DNA of 64,000 nucleotides, taken from assembly GCA_905147135.1 (NCBI GenBank), contig LR990041.1, positions 9,919,907 through 9,983,906 of the forward strand. The letters are read 5' to 3'. The stretch comes from Blastobasis lacticolella. Taxonomy: Eukaryota > Arthropoda > Insecta > Lepidoptera > Blastobasidae. The notes under the pieces are model-generated. The model worked only from the letters and a program-made list of their open reading frames with translations. It was not told the DNA's origin and made no database searches. The position numbers and the translations under genes were made by a program. This document shows positions 1 to 15,247 of this stretch, piece after piece. Each line of letters starts with the position of its first letter. Position 1 is the stretch's first letter.

Positions 1-1134
1 GTGGCATTACATTTTGATCTTGTTTTCTGTTTTTAAATCAATGTAAGGGGCTCTAACTCATTCTAGTTAAGTCTCCGGACAAACTTTAGGCGATGCCTAA
101 GTTGATTTAAAATATTTGTAACAAGAAAATGAACTGCACCAACCAACCTTAAGTGATAACGGAACTCGCTTAAGTCACTCTTAACTTTATGACACCGAAC
201 TTGTGACGCCTAAATGCTAAGGAATATTTAATGGCATTACCTTAGGCGGCGCCGAAGTTTAGTGCAATCGGGCATAGGTCTTGTGTGATTTCATAGTTAC
301 TGGGTTACCTAAATTCCATGGTATTATTTCACGATAGCTTTTGCCTGCTGAAGGCTAGTACTATCGGGGATGTCAAGCTGTAACTCTGGTTCTACTTATC
401 CGAATTAGATTAAACATGGCTTAGATTGTACCCTGTACTTCAAGCTACCAAACTATCAAAACCGAACTAAAATCCGTTCAATAGTTTTAAGCGTGACAGA
501 CTAAAATAAATTGCCACACGATGAAAGGTGGGCGCTGTCAACTTCTGTCAGAGCCAAATCACTGGCATTGTTTTTGCAACTATAAGCCTCTGTAACTGTC
601 TGTAACTGGTCTGGTTGCACTGCCAACCAGCGGTGTTTGGCAATGTTCCCTTAACACTGGTACCAGGCACACATGACAAAGGCATAGGTGGCGCCGCCAA
701 TTTCTGCCGGTCCATTGGCGTGTTTTGCAACTGCCTTCGTTATGTGTTTGTTATGCGCTGCGGTATCTAATCTACGGGCCTTGAGCCAGTTGTGTGTCAA
801 CCGGCGGTCATTCGCACGAGTTCGCATGCTATTTTTACTCGCGGTTGTTTGTATTTATTAGTGCCCAGCAGTGCGCGAGCCGGCGCGCTGCGGTGCGCCC
901 ATATTGTTGTAAGGGATACCGCACATTGTAACGCAAATGGCATATTTTTGAGCGGTGTGTTACGGATTAAGTAAAATCGTTTTTAGGATACAAAATTCCT
1001 AACATTTTTTAAGGTAAGTTGGGAATACAATGGGTCTAATAAAAGACTGAGACTGGGTGTAATTGAAGACTGCTTGAAAAGGCGACTTCTCCGAATGGCA
1101 ACTTCTCATTCACTAAACAATATCACTATCACTA

Positions 1135-1301
1135 TATATACGAAGTCCCAGGCCGCGTCTGTCTGTCGCGAAACAATCTATTAGGGAAAAACGAATTTTC
1201 ATGCGGTTTTCACTAATAGATTGTTTGAGAATGATTCATGATGAAGGTTTAGGTGAATAATTTGTTAAGGTACCCGTGCGAAGCCAGGGCGGGTCGCTAG
1301 T
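1135..1301 (+). mobile_element. Helitron-like 3' end, non-autonomous
   Basis: The segment has the lepidopteran pattern of CGCGTCTGTCTG, then AAACAATCTATTAGG and GATTGTTTGAGA in inverted arrangement, and ends ACCCGTGCGAAGCC, CGGGT, CGCTAGT. ACCCG pairs with CGGGT shortly before a CTAG terminus, as expected of a Helitron 3' end. Related copies at 15082-15247 and 61673-61828 share the same terminus. The 5' end was not found. Confidence 0.5.
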
Positions 1302-4300
1302 TAGGACTCAAGAAACGAACACAGACGGTCCATCTGATAGAAAGTGGTCACTGTCGGTCGTCTAACACCTGCGTACGATTAGCTACAATTCATTAGTTTC
1401 ACTAAATAAAACTGATACTTTAAAACATTAAGGTATTAAGATTGAGGCCGTCAACACCCTCTAAACCTTCGTCTTGCTGCAGTTTATATTTTTACTGCGT
1501 CGACGATTGAATAATTGTCACCAGGCCAGTCGCGCCGAGCTAAATATGGCCACCATGGGTCGTTCAGGCCAATAACGTGTCTGCTAACTTTATTGAGCGC
1601 AGCCAGCCTTTTATTAACTCCATGCAGCTTGTTACTTACACGTTCATGCACTCTACTCTACGTATGCTTAGGTATACGACAAGCTTTCCGATTTCAAAAA
1701 GGGTCTGTTTCTTTGCTAAAATCCACATGGAGCTAGTGAGTTGTATGGTCTGCTCGACAAAATAAAGTACACACTTTATTGGATGTAACGGAACTGTCAA
1801 TTTACTGTTGGTCTGCCTACTCAATGGAAAATTTTCAGGCAGGTACTTTAAAAAGTAAAAAGTGTAGTTCGGCGTGCCTCATTAGATGGCGCTGCTTAGA
1901 CAGGTTTCACAAATATTGAATTTTGTAACAAAAGTTACTCTGAAAGGTGAAAAGGTGTCATTTTTATATATGTAATGGTCTCGTTTTGATTTATTTTTGA
2001 GAATCGTGCAGCAGCGTCAACATGTGGATTTTTGAAAATCGCGCAAAACTCTCGGAACTTCTCTAAATCGAAGAGCCATTCTATGCCTTTTGTATAACGA
2101 AATAGGGTACAAAATGAATCGGTTAGGGGTTCAAAGCTTTATCGGTAACACACGAAGTAGGTAATTACATCTAATACTAGCCGACTTAATTACATAATAC
2201 CACAACAGTTCATTAGCGACCACCATTATGGCGGTGAATTATTAAAATTAAGTGTCGGTAATACTGAGGCTGGACATGATATCATTGCCTGGTAGCGTAG
2301 ACTGTGCAGCTGGTTGCACTTTCCACTCATTTGTTAGTAGGAGTATGAAATAAATGAATTACTTAAAGTAGTAGGTAATTAGACATATTATTTATGGCAA
2401 TGCCGAGTCAAGGCGTTTCTGAAGGATGGAATTCGCAACAAAGTAATCAGAGAGAGACACACACAAAAGAAACCGACATAGCGTACAGAAGCAGGCTGAA
2501 GCGGCAATGGGCGCCATATCTGCCGAGGAAAGGATATCTTATAGGGCAGATAGTAAGATTTTTTTTATATTTATATTGTAGAAATTGGAAAATAAACATT
2601 ATATCTATGGCTAAACTAGTTGCAGATACCTTGGCAAGTATACAAGTCTTATCTAGATAGATAGAACTGGAGTTATTCCTTTCGGAATTCTATTCGTCAT
2701 ATGTTTACTAGGAAAAATCGTCATTGGGCAGATATTTTGTGGAGCGCGATTCTGTGCTCCTTGGCACGTAGTAGGCACCTTAAAACTGATTCATCGCTAG
2801 GTATTTCATAATAAAAACATCGGCCTCAATATCATTTATAGCTGTCTTGAATTATTTTACCAGTATTTACCTAAAGTTTAGTTGTATAAGAGTATTATAT
2901 GTTTTATAATTGAGTCTAAGTAATAATATAGGTGTTATTATTTCAAGTTATAACCGTCCCGTGTCGACCTATTCAATCAAATTAATAACAATACCATAAA
3001 ACTTAAACTCAAAATTATAATTTATTTCGTTTATGTACCTATAACTTCGATCATCTATTAAAATAGATGATGTACATTGCAATTGGTCTATCAAAGCCTT
3101 GTTTGTTATTTAGCAAAAAACTGTTTTGTTCATCGCTAAACAATCAACATCTCAATTAATAAACTGTTCTCGCAAATCAACTCGTGCGCTACAATTTCAT
3201 TCAAAATGTTGCACGCAAGCCGGGATGGCTAATTTAAAAGCGTTTTCTTCACTTATCTCTGTCGTTTGCGGCGGCAGCGTCGCGTGACTGTGCCCCGTTT
3301 GTCAGGGTTAGGGGTACAAGCTAGGGCGTCATAATTTCTCCGTGTACCCCCGATCTGTTGCAACAAATCTTCGGCGACAATTTGCGGGTACCGTTAGGCG
3401 CTTATGCTAATTTGATCCGTAAAACAAGGCTGTTAACGCGTCGAAGCCGGACGTCATATACCGCTGGTAAGATCTGCTGCAAAGAACTCCAAATCGATTC
3501 TTGCGATGTCTCCCACCAAATTGCCATGTGGTCAGGATTTTCGAGGATGTTCGTGGTTTTGGGTTGTGGTTAATAAAGGAAATGAAATTTGATAAATTTA
3601 TATAATTTTCGGTCACTATAAAAATGCTATCAGTTTGTTGTGGTGAAGTTGCGTCGTAGTACATACCGACTGGTCAATTGGTTAGAGTTAGAGCAAATGT
3701 CTTCGATGTAAAATCTAGCAATGATAGATAATGCCCGCCGGATAGTCGCTCCGTGCATCGTTAGGGCTCGTCACTTCTGCTGTTAGTGGCCTGGTACTGG
3801 TAGGCCTTATAGCTAACGCGGACCGGTTAGAGTTACCCAGATGGGGAAAGCAAAGAATTCATTCCTATCCAATATTATCATGAATGCGACAGTCTTTTCA
3901 GTTTGCTACATTTTCTGTACTAACTTTATGTCTACAAAATTTATCTCTGATTTTATCTTGGATTTCGAAGTCGCGGACAAAACTTATTTTAGAGCGAGTG
4001 AAAGCTTACCTTTTTGTGATCTTCCATGTTCTTGCACTCCACATGTATTGAATCGCCTGAATAGCTGACTGGTTCATAGTTCGACTCCCTTGCAAGGCTT
4101 ATCTTCGCTAGTAAAAATACAAGGTATACATTATGTTTTTTCCTGCAGCCAATTCAATTATAATTTTTTATTAGAAAATGCAATACAGCAATTTATGCGT
4201 TAAGAGCTCCATCCTGCCTCTCTGGTCATTGCAGCTTATGAATTTATAGCCTGAGTCTAAGCAATTTTCACGCCGGCCACGTAGCTATAGCACATGCATC

Positions 4301-7300
4301 GCAGATTGTATCTCCTCACGATCAAACATCGGACTAACAAGCTCAACGACTTGATAAAACGTTTTGAAGGATTTAATTCGTAAGAGGCACTTCAAGGATG
4401 GACCGTTTATGTTGTTTGTGCGCTCCCCGGAGAATAATTTCGGGGAGACGTCGAACCTGAGAGTTCTGTTGGGTTCAATCTAATATTAATTACGTGGAAA
4501 CAGTGCAAAAGTCAATATTTCGTTGCTAATGAACTAACTAATATTCTAAGAAATGCTCGAAATTTACTTTAGCACTAATTCATTTCTCGGAACAGGAACT
4601 TATCGACACGTTATCACTATCGGGCCTTCGTGGCCATATATATCTGGAACACAAATAATTTAATATCAGACTCCTTACTTAAATAAGAAAATCTTTATTT
4701 AATACTAACTATAAAAATGTACAAAACGGATAAAAAAATTGTTTACAACTTGCAAATATTTTCGTACGAAGGCCGCTGCTTAGCATATCGTCGACTCGGG
4801 TCACAGAAGTCAGCAAAAGATTATCTGGAATTAATGCTCGGTCAATATTTAAGGAAATAAGACATCATTGTGCACGTACGAAGATGAGGCGTTCTCGTGT
4901 AACTAAATCCAAGCCCGCCACCCGACACCGGGCTCAAGGCTTCCCATATGGATGGATTAAACGTGCATACTTATTTTTAAACCGCCGTGCCTCTTTTATT
5001 GTAAATGTTGAATACCTAACCAGTTTTAAAAGGAGCCAAAACAAAATTCAGGATTTTAATACGAATAAAAAAGTATTAAAAATTAACGCCTTCTAGACAA
5101 TAGTTTCAGACTACAATGATGGAATGGAATACTAAATTAGATGCTACAATATGGAAAAATTGCCACGAATGGTGAGACGGAGAGAAAGTTGGTAAACTTT
5201 TCAGACTTGAAAAAAAGACTACGGGGCCATTTAAAAACGAGTTTGAGGGATGAATTGTGTATTTTTATTTGCTACTAAAGTTTCTACCGAGCGAAAGAAA
5301 AATCTTTCTTTAATGTTGATTCATCTCTAATGGGATTGAAAATATAGATCAAGCCGTCTTTATGTCATTCCCTCATAACGTGTGTAACGAATGTATCTCG
5401 AATTTCTCAGCGGACCGTAAATGGCAAGAAATGAGAAAGTATCTGGTTAATAGATACAATAGGGCGGGATGCCTGGTTGGCAGCAAAGCAACTTTCCTTC
5501 CCAGCAAAAAGTGGCAGTACGATAGAATGTGCAGTGACTTCTTGTTACGATATCGTTACGTTTCGTAAGGTATGTAATTACTCCATTACATTGCAGATGG
5601 GCGATAAATAAATTGCCCCGTTCTCAGCTGTAATGTGGCCCTTAAATCAAGATGGTCTTTCTTGAAAAAGATAAATGGTTCGATTCGATTCTAATCGGAC
5701 AGGGCGTGGAAGATCTTTATAATTATGTGTGTATAGATACCTAAAGTTGGTACCTACATTCGAGCATAACACATGACATGCAGTAATAATGTTTTTTCTC
5801 GTGCTTAGTTTAGGTGCAAGTTTGTGGAATACGCGTTAGTATGTCCCTGCGAAATCGCCGACTAGGACATTACGAACGCCGAGAGGTAAGGTGGTGCAAC
5901 CACCGTCTCGCAAGCAAAATCGCTCGCGCCATGTCCAGCTTTCGACACAGCTCGAAGGGCTATAAAAGGTAAACAGACATGCGAACTTTATCCAGCGAAA
6001 CTTGCAACATTTTGGTATAGCCGATCAAGTTTTTTGCCATCTCAAGTATCCACTTGCAGGACCGTATCGCCTTAAAAGGGTGCAACCGAGAGCCGGTTTT
6101 TGTAACATCGTATTGAATTTAATCTTGATAAAGCTGCGCTTGTTTACGTATATTTCGTAGTGGTTTCGCTGGCAGTGGTTCCTATAATTTTAGATGTCGA
6201 AACACGTCTGTATATTAGCTGTATATTATATGCTGTATTTATTTATGCAAGGATGCACACCAAACACCACAGTGGAACTAACTAGGTACCTAGACCAAAT
6301 TGAAACAAATAGAGTGTCTTGTTATCATACGCGGAGTAAACAAAATATCGACATGCCAGTAGTATCAAGCTGGGTGCATAATGCGGGTTTGCGGCCCACG
6401 CGCGACGCGCCGCCATCGCGCGCCAGCCTGCGCCCACGCACGCCCGCGGAGCCAGCGCGCGCGCACTGATAGATGAGCCCACTGCCTGCACGCCCATCAT
6501 TAATACTATCTCCTTCCCTCGCCTTCAATTTCATGCTCCTAATTGCAACGATTTTCTCGCTAGCCGCAATGCAAATCCTAATAACTTAAACCAGTTTCTA
6601 ATCTAAAATCGAAGCTGAATATCGAAGCTAATATTTAGATGAACAATTATTTACGCCCGCGTATCGTCCGCCTATTCCTATGGTCTCGTATAATCTTATT
6701 AACCTAGAACAAATTCTGTACAAGTGTGCTTGCTCTACTAGAATTAGAGCGGTCGTTGACCCTAAAATGCACTACCTAACGCGCCAATATACTGCACTAT
6801 TATTATCTCGTCTACGGCAATAATGTTTAGAAAACATGGGCTTGATTTCATGCCAAAATCGCCCAGTTTTATTACAACGTTATATGAATACTTGCCCCCA
6901 GTACAAGCTTAAGTGGTTGTCTCTCGAAACTATTCATTAAAACAGCAAAATAAATAATAATATCTATTGCAAAAACTGTCTTAATAAAGAAGGGGTCCCC
7001 GAACATCAAAATGCAAATGTTAGCGGGCACCATTCATTCTTTCTGATCATGAAATACCTACTAACAAACCAAATCGTGACTATAGTTAAAGCCAGTTAAT
7101 TAAAACCACGCATCAGCAGATCATAAACGTCTTAGGGAACCGAAGGAACCGTACAAATACAGACGCGCAATTAATTAGCTAGTTACATAACACCGGTCGA
7201 GGTACCAGGCTCGCATAGGCTGGCAGGCGACAACTCGCGAGATCGTGAGCACTTGGCGTTAACCCTGAAGCGGACCGCGCGGGGTCGACGCTCGCTCGAC

Positions 7301-10300
7301 CCACTTGCAATGCGCCCGCTGCAACAACGGCGTGCAAATTGCAAATCTCTAGCGCATAGAATTGTTGCCACGAACGAAGGCGAAACACTGCGCGCCGCCG
7401 TCGCGCCTAGGAAGACGAAATGATGGCGTGTCAAGCAATGAATATTTAACAAATTATAAAATACGACTGTTTGATTTGCCTTTGCATGCGCGGGCACGCG
7501 TCCCTTTTTAGACCTTACTCTGGAGGAAAGCTGGCATTCATGTTTTGTTACGGTACTCGATATGCAAAATCAACTGGTTCACTCGAACAGGTCCTCAATA
7601 AATAAATAACTCAATAATCTAGTCAATATATACATATACAAGCTATGTAATTGACAGGCGCGTACCACACAATGTCACGACGAAGCGTCTACGAGCTAGA
7701 CTGGAAGACAGCTCGCGTGATAGCTACGCCTGCCGTCGGTCACGCACGAGTCGATACGAAGCTGGCAAAGTGTTTCTTTAATCATAATGCTGGTTAAATT
7801 AATTGGCGGTCTAATTGGGTACCACAAATAGATAAAACGGTACACACCGCTGAGCTATAATTGAAACATGTTCGTTCCATAAACAAAATTATCGGCGGTG
7901 GTTACTGTGACATAAATGCGCGTCGAGTAATTTCCTTTCATAGGCGTGCTGTCATGAGTAGCATTAAAATATACGCAGGCATGTTAACGTTGTAGCTTGT
8001 AGCTCATAGAGGAATGCGTCACGGACATAAAGTAAAAACAATGGAATTGGAATTATTATTGCCTACGTGACCTACCCACACATGAAACTTGTTATTCTAT
8101 TACGATATTAGTTTAGGTCACACTTAGTCGGCGACGCATGCACGTTTCCAGTTCTAGACGTTGTAATGTGGGTAGGTACTAGTACAGTGATTAACATACT
8201 TTATTATCGCTTGGCGTTAGTCAACAACACATAATTGGTTGCTCGATTGTGTTGGAAAAATGATTATTCATGCAAATTGCCATTGATAAACCGGCTGAAT
8301 AGAATAGTTTACGTTTCAGACTGCGTTTAACCGGCGATAAACAACGACAAAGTTGCAAGAAAACTGTGGGTAGCTACGATTTCAACGACAATTTGAACGT
8401 CCTTTCCCTTGTAAATATTATAGAGTTCTAAAATACAAGCGAAGTTCCGTCGAGAGATTGCCCGTAACAAGGGAATATTTTTAAGCAGACGCGGGAATTG
8501 AGACGATCGCAGGCGACCATTAGCCGTATTGTTATTGCCGGTATTCTCTGTAATGAAGCGCTCGTTTTCGTCCTCTAATATCACCGCTTTCCCTCCCTTT
8601 ACTCACTCTAATAGCCCTTCAGCTTGATTTCACTTCATCCTACAGCTTTTAGTTCAACGCTTCAATTAATCCCCCTGCTGTTATTTAAAAATATGTATTT
8701 ATAAACCCAGCAATTTAAATAAAGAATCGACGTTAGAATTTCACGAGCGATATGCATGCCGATGCCGCATAAAGAGTCGATATTGGCTTTTCTACGGTCT
8801 AGGTGGAAATATTCGCCGCACTTGTATTTTCCAATCTCGGCTGCTTGACGGTTCCCCACCGAGTTTCACAGCGCCATTGACTCCAACGTACCCTCTGAAA
8901 GGCGATTTACATGGAAACTTAGTGAAATATTCACATCAGTTGACGATTGTCACGTTTTATTGGGATATTCAAACTTTCTCTCCGTCGGGGTTTGTGCATC
9001 TGATTTAAATAATGAGATGCTACGCGATGTGCTTCATCACAGCTCACGTTGCGGTTATTCTCACTTTTTAATAAAGTGTTTTTGTCCAACTATGAATAAA
9101 GAGCTCTTAATGCTATTCGTAAACAGTCCGCACGCTGTCGTGACGCATCCGAGATATTTCCACACTTTCGCCCACGACCGCGAGCCGAGGTGAAGTTCAA
9201 GACTATTTATAAGCCGGTCCTTTCTTGCCTATATTGATCGTAACGAGCACGCACCCCGCGTTACGGTAGGTTAGTATGGCGTCGGAGCCGAGCCCGCTCG
9301 TGCCTACCGGAACGGCCCGAAGGCTGCCGAAATTTTACATCCCCGGCATTCCCCGGCCGGTATTGATCGGTCTTGACATTGAAATCGTAATAGACGCAAA
9401 CAGCTGGGCGAGGGTGCGTGCGACCCTCACGCAATCCCTCTCCGCCACGCACCTTGTTTTACTCGAAATTCGCGCACGAGTAACGATATTCCGCCTTAAT
9501 TCGGCGAAGTTTCAGATCAGCAAACAATCCGCTAAGCCACTAGCTAGACTGATAGCACCTACAGTCTATTATCCATATAAAACGGTCCCAACTGCGCGTT
9601 AGGTGCCTAACTTCGGATACTTGATTCTAAGCGTCAATTAAAGTTATTCATCGGCGCCGAGATGTAGTTGAACGTTTCTAACGTCTAGTAATTATGCACG
9701 AGTGCCCTAAGACGGGCGCCTGTGGCGTTCTAAAATCTCATTTATATTCAGTGCGGTCGGAGTTTGAATGTTATCTAAAATCCGTGTTTAGGTGTCGGGC
9801 GAGCTGCTCTAATCTAGAAACTAAACACATTGTCGGGAGCGAACGCTTTGTTGGAATCCCATACGGTGGTATGCGAAATGAGTCCTTAAATCTAAACTTG
9901 AGTTGCGACTGTACAATTATTAAAGCAATGTTGTTACAGTCCATCCACTGCAGGACTTGAACCTCTTCAGCGCTACCACACAGTTATCGAACGGAATACA
10001 TTTAAATTCTGTGTGAGATTAAAGCGTTCGCTGCCTGGAAACAACGTTCGTGTTGGCACAGCCACTGGTGCGATCAGAAGCATCCTGTTAAATACGTTCT
10101 TATCTCCGGGGCCACAATTTATCTCGAAAGGTGCCGTTTTAGGTCGCTAAACTCGCGAAGCGAAATAAATATGTACAAGTTAAATTGAAATACTCTTTGA
10201 GGACTAACATATGTATACTTTCCTTCTTACGTACTTGTTTAACGAACATAAAACGTAAATTTTATCACTTGTGACTTCCTGAGACAAGTTCCTCTACTTA

Positions 10301-13300
10301 CCTGCATATCCTATTTTTTTCTTTATGGTTCCGTCCATTAGGCCTCACTTTATTTTTACAAGTTACACACCGATAAACACATTTGATAATGAATTTACTA
10401 TTTGTGCCGGTAACATTAAAGTTACTATTTTGACGGTTTCATATAATTTCTTACATTTTTAAATGTATTTAATGAATCGGAAGAAGAGTCCTTTGCGTTA
10501 AAGCCACAGACGCCATTGTTCCACGGCGAAGCAAATGGACCGTTACGAATTCTACAAATCTGTAAGTCACAGCCAATTCCTTTGAAAGCCAGAAAAGAAA
10601 GGACGTGCAGCCAACAAAGTTGAGAGAATATTGCTGCATTATTTTAAGGAACGTTCTTAGGTATTGTTGTTTTCATAAACTTTAAAAATACTCTGAAACC
10701 TCCTCTAGTAGAATAATAAAATAGCATCGCAAACCAGCTCTCTATTTTTCAATAATATTAAACAGTTTTAAATTTGTATTGCAAAATCGAACGCCCCGGC
10801 TATTCGCTATGCCACGCGATGTCGCCTCAACGCAATGGAAATAATTTCAAATTCTATCAATCTTTAATCTGCGGACGGCGGCAAGCCGATCACCGCTTCG
10901 GGAGCCGAAGACGCACCGCGGTGTTTTTGCTGAATACTGATCAGCTCGGAAATTATTCCATTACCCCGGCCATTGCGATAGAAAAATTCATAAATAAAAA
11001 AACGCGGTGCCTGCTTCGTTGCATTTCTATGGAATCACGGCACCTCCAAGTTAAATAAGTGATCACCGACCGTCGACGACGTGAGCTGAAAGCGAAATTA
11101 TTCGCCACCTGGGGCATCGACTACGCTTCGTACTTTTTGCTCCTAGCCGACTTTGTAATTTATAGAATACGACTTGCAATTTGCTCCTTAATGCCATTTT
11201 CGCTATTGAACTACATAGCTAAAGAGATTGTAATGTCACACCCTTTTCCAAATACGGAACGTATTTCGTGACTAGTTTGATCGGCTGGAATAGATTCAAC
11301 TTGTTAGCGAATGCAACGGCAAAATTGGTTCAGTATTCAAATGGATGTCAAAACGGGTATGAGATAAATTGACGGCCACTCGTCCTCTGATAGGGAAATA
11401 ATTGGGTGGTTGGGTATTTTAAAATAGGAAGGCGAAGGTCGATAGATTGGCCGTGGCGCGGCGGGCGGCGGCCCGCTAATCGATCGCTGTCTGTGTGCAG
11501 TGCTTGCTGCACCCGCGCCCCCTCATTTGTCTCTTTCATCCCTCCCCCCATCGGCGATACACCATCCTTCTCGCTTCGTTATTCATCGTCCCTAACCACC
11601 CGGTAGTCGCCTACCTCCCGGTGTCCTCCCGTATTTAGACTGCACTATCTAATTTATGTTTTAAATTCTGCTTTTAAACTTCTCTCCCGGGCATGGAGGT
11701 AACGACTATCTACGGTTACAGTTATGAGGTGTTCTCTAATGGGTTATATCATTATGAATTAGTCTGGTGTCTGGCGTCCCCGACCGCACCTGGTACTGTT
11801 TCGAAGCGTTCGTACACCCATTGATGGTTTCACGGTCGATAAACTCGAAAAGTCCCTTCATTGTATCGCATTGGAACAAGTTACGACTCTGACCGATGCA
11901 AATAAAAGCGGCGAGTTTGACCTTTACTCGATTGAACTATTGTAACAGAAATCAGTGATTAGTTTATTCCAATTTAACGAGCGAGCTTTTGTTTTGTAAA
12001 GGTTCGTTTGGACATCTACTTTCATTGTTGCGGGGCCTTGGCACACGCCCGGTCTGCATAGGAATAGCAGTGGCATTTGGTGTCGAGACGTGCGCCCGCG
12101 CACAGTGATTACATAACGCACCTGCCATATCGGGCCGTGGGCCGCACCTCGCGCGCGCTCGCCCATTCTATGAATTACTTATAGGTCATAGACCCTATCC
12201 ACTATTTGATACTGTTTCTACACCCAACATTTTATCGGTGATTGAGTCGAACATTTTATCAACAAACGAACAGTGAACTGGATCACTCCAAATCCCGGGG
12301 ATGCTCTAAAGGGCTTGTAAGACAAATAAATACTGCAGTAGACGACGCTATCTCGAGAAGAATGCTCGGCGGAAATCTTCACTTCTCGCTGAGAGCGTTC
12401 GGCGGGGGTTAAGCTCAAAACGTAGTCAGGTTTAGTGGCAGAGCGTTTTTTTGTCCGTCTGTAAATCCTTTAACATCCCCGAGGAGTTGGCGGCCGCGGA
12501 TAAAACTGCCTTAAACACTGCCAAGCACTCTCAGCTAGACTGTGCCAACACCATCGCGATGAAATTTTAAACTCGCTTAATCCTGTTATAGTCTGTTACG
12601 TGTTTTGAAGGGTTCGTTACATTTTTTATGCTTCTTAAAGTTTGCTTTTTCTCCTTTGGACTGGTATTGTCATTTACCTACAGTCTAACAATGCAAGTAA
12701 TGTAGTGTACATTTTCTTACATCATTGGCGATGTTTTTAATTTTTTCTGTTTACTTTATTTTGTTTAGTGTAGTTACTGTATTTAGTTTTGTAATTGCCT
12801 ACCTATCAACAATATGGAATCCGACAAGGCGAGCTTAATTGTCATAGATTTGTTTTCGTGTTCCATGCAAATTTCTAGTCTGGCTGGAATATCCGCTTAA
12901 TAGTACACTTTTGTCTGTTTCGATTAACCAAACCGCTGAATATCGGTTGGAAACAACCCTGCAAGTTGTTATTTGGCGCGCCTAGTCGTGCCCTGGGACG
13001 ATAAATCGTTGTGGTGCCTCTGGTAATGCCTCGGATTAAAAGTCGAGCACCGCTGCAAAGGAAGATATACCCACATCATCATAACACAAAGTTCAAATCC
13101 GAATAGCAAGAATTATAAACTGCAATAAGCTGAGGTGACCATTTGAACAGCTCGGGAATTATATGAACTGAAACACTTATAAGTCGATTCATCGTGGCAA
13201 AGATCAGATGCAATTTAAAAATGTTTTTCAATGATATAGCAGAAAGGAAGTACTTATCAGTTTTATTTACTCAGACATGTGCAAGTAAAACTCGCATCTA

Positions 13301-15081
13301 GATGTTCTACTTACGTTAGCGCAATTGAAGTACTAACAAAGTAACCGAGAATAAAATTAAAAATGTTATTCGTTTTCCATTGAATTTAAAGTTGACGTAG
13401 GTTATTGAAACGCTTTAAAGAAATCAGGTTCCACTTCGTGCTTGCCAATACACTCGAGGATGGCTGTCTCGTTGAAGAAATACACTACATAAGCTGAATT
13501 TTTATTTGATAATCAATAACACTAAATTCAAGGGTAAGGCTAGTTAGTTTATTGTATTGTTATTACTATAATTTATATCAATTTACTAGATGTTTTGTAC
13601 CTTGGTATATTTACGACCATTGAAGGCTCCTAAATTGTTCGACGTGGAATTAGTTGCATCGATTTGCATATCAATGGTTTCATAATGGGAACGGTGCAGA
13701 ATTATCATTCTTGCAAATTCAAGGCTTACTGGTCTCCGAAGTTAGTTTATTTGGTTTGCTACTGTGTCTAGAATAAACAACGTAATCCTACTCGATGCAA
13801 ATCAAGTTGTAGGTATAATTTTCGCGTAATTAACATTGTCTTATAAAGATTCATTATAACATTTTATGCTATCTAGTTATTGCGTAATTACCTATCAAGG
13901 TCTTCCGCTGAGGATCCTAAGACTGGTTAAACAGTCTCGGGAGTCGATTGGCACCCTGTGACTCTATATCTATAGGTATTACTATTACTATCTACGTTCA
14001 AAAACCTCTTTGTTTGATCAATTGCACAATTAATTGAATGTTTGTTGAAGTAACAATAAATCATGGCAACAATGTCGGGTGCAACATCAATGCAATCCGA
14101 TCCGAAGCGAACAAACAGACTGATAGGATTGTTTTCGAAATTTTATCATCACCCAGGTTTAGTACAGCGAGCGTTTGTTCCTTATCTACCACCGGCAACA
14201 CTTGAATGAATAGCTATTGAAATTTTATCTGCATTTGTAGTATTTTCTACGATAAGCCTAGCGCTACTATTGCGTAACTGTGGGGTCGTTGACCGATACG
14301 ACTTGTTTCTAGGTTCGCCTATTACTGCACTCGTAGGCGCGCCGTAGGTTGTAACTTGTACTCGTAATACACGCAGGGTTGCCCGATTCGTATGGCTGGC
14401 AATTTTTTCTTCGTTTCGTAATTGGCGATTCAAATTATACTCATTATTGAATACGTGTCGTGGTGCTGGAATGTAATAGGGTTAATTAGTCAATATTGAT
14501 TTATTTTGAGGTTATTAATTTTGGATTGGTTGTATTATTATTTTTGGATTTGAAAGATTTTTTAAAGTAACGAAGGGCCTTCATTTGAAGATATCGTTCA
14601 AGCAAAATGATGTAATTACCTTTTTTAAATTAATTTAAGGATTTGGCATAATCAGGTCTTCAATCAAATTCATAATTTTTTCAAATATATAACTTTCATC
14701 ACTGTATTGGTTGTAACTGAATTCATAAGCTACTACCCCGTCGTCCAGCTCATAGGAATTTGGAAAAATTAAACCTTTGAAATAATGGTAAAATATTGAT
14801 ACATATTAAAGCTCTCTTTTATCAATACCTACCCCATTAGTTATGTGATAGCTAACGTTCATGTAGATTAAGGCCACCGGATCTATCAAAATGCGAAGTG
14901 GAACGCATTTGTATGCTTGCATTAAGTTATCTAGTTACATGTAGGTAATGAAGTATCTCTTTGATTCAATTAATAAGGAGCAAGTTAATCGATCGACATA
15001 AGTCACTGTTATGATGTGTAACATGTAGTTCGTTTAGCCTTAATTAATATTACGAGTATGTGGGCGTGCCGTTTATAGTGC

Positions 15082-15247
15082 ACTAGCGATTCGCCCCGGC
15101 TTCCCACGGGTTTCAATTATACGTACAGACCTTCCGGAATATATTCTCTAACTGATGGTGAAAACTGCATCAAAATCCGTTGCTTGGTCAAGGAGTTAGC
15201 GGAAATATAGACTGACAAACGCGGAAAGCGACTTTATTATAGCTATA
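15082..15247 (-). mobile_element. Helitron-like 3' end, minus orientation
   Basis: Reverse-complemented, it reads through GTCGCTTTCCGCG, CAACGGATTTTGATGC, CCGTGGGAAGCCGGGGCG and ATCGCTAGT. That is the same end as the copy at 1135-1301, with the family's usual internal phrase. Confidence 0.5.

Noticed and set aside
3050..3071. 10-bp perfect AT-rich palindrome (ATCATCTATT/AATAGATGAT)
   Set aside because: Short, AT-rich and without context; expected by chance in this length of AT-rich DNA.
9276..9602. 108-codon open frame in a GC-richer patch
   Set aside because: No motif or domain was recognised; composition alone explains the open length. It was considered as a missing headcase exon, but lacks the cysteine-rich sequence expected.
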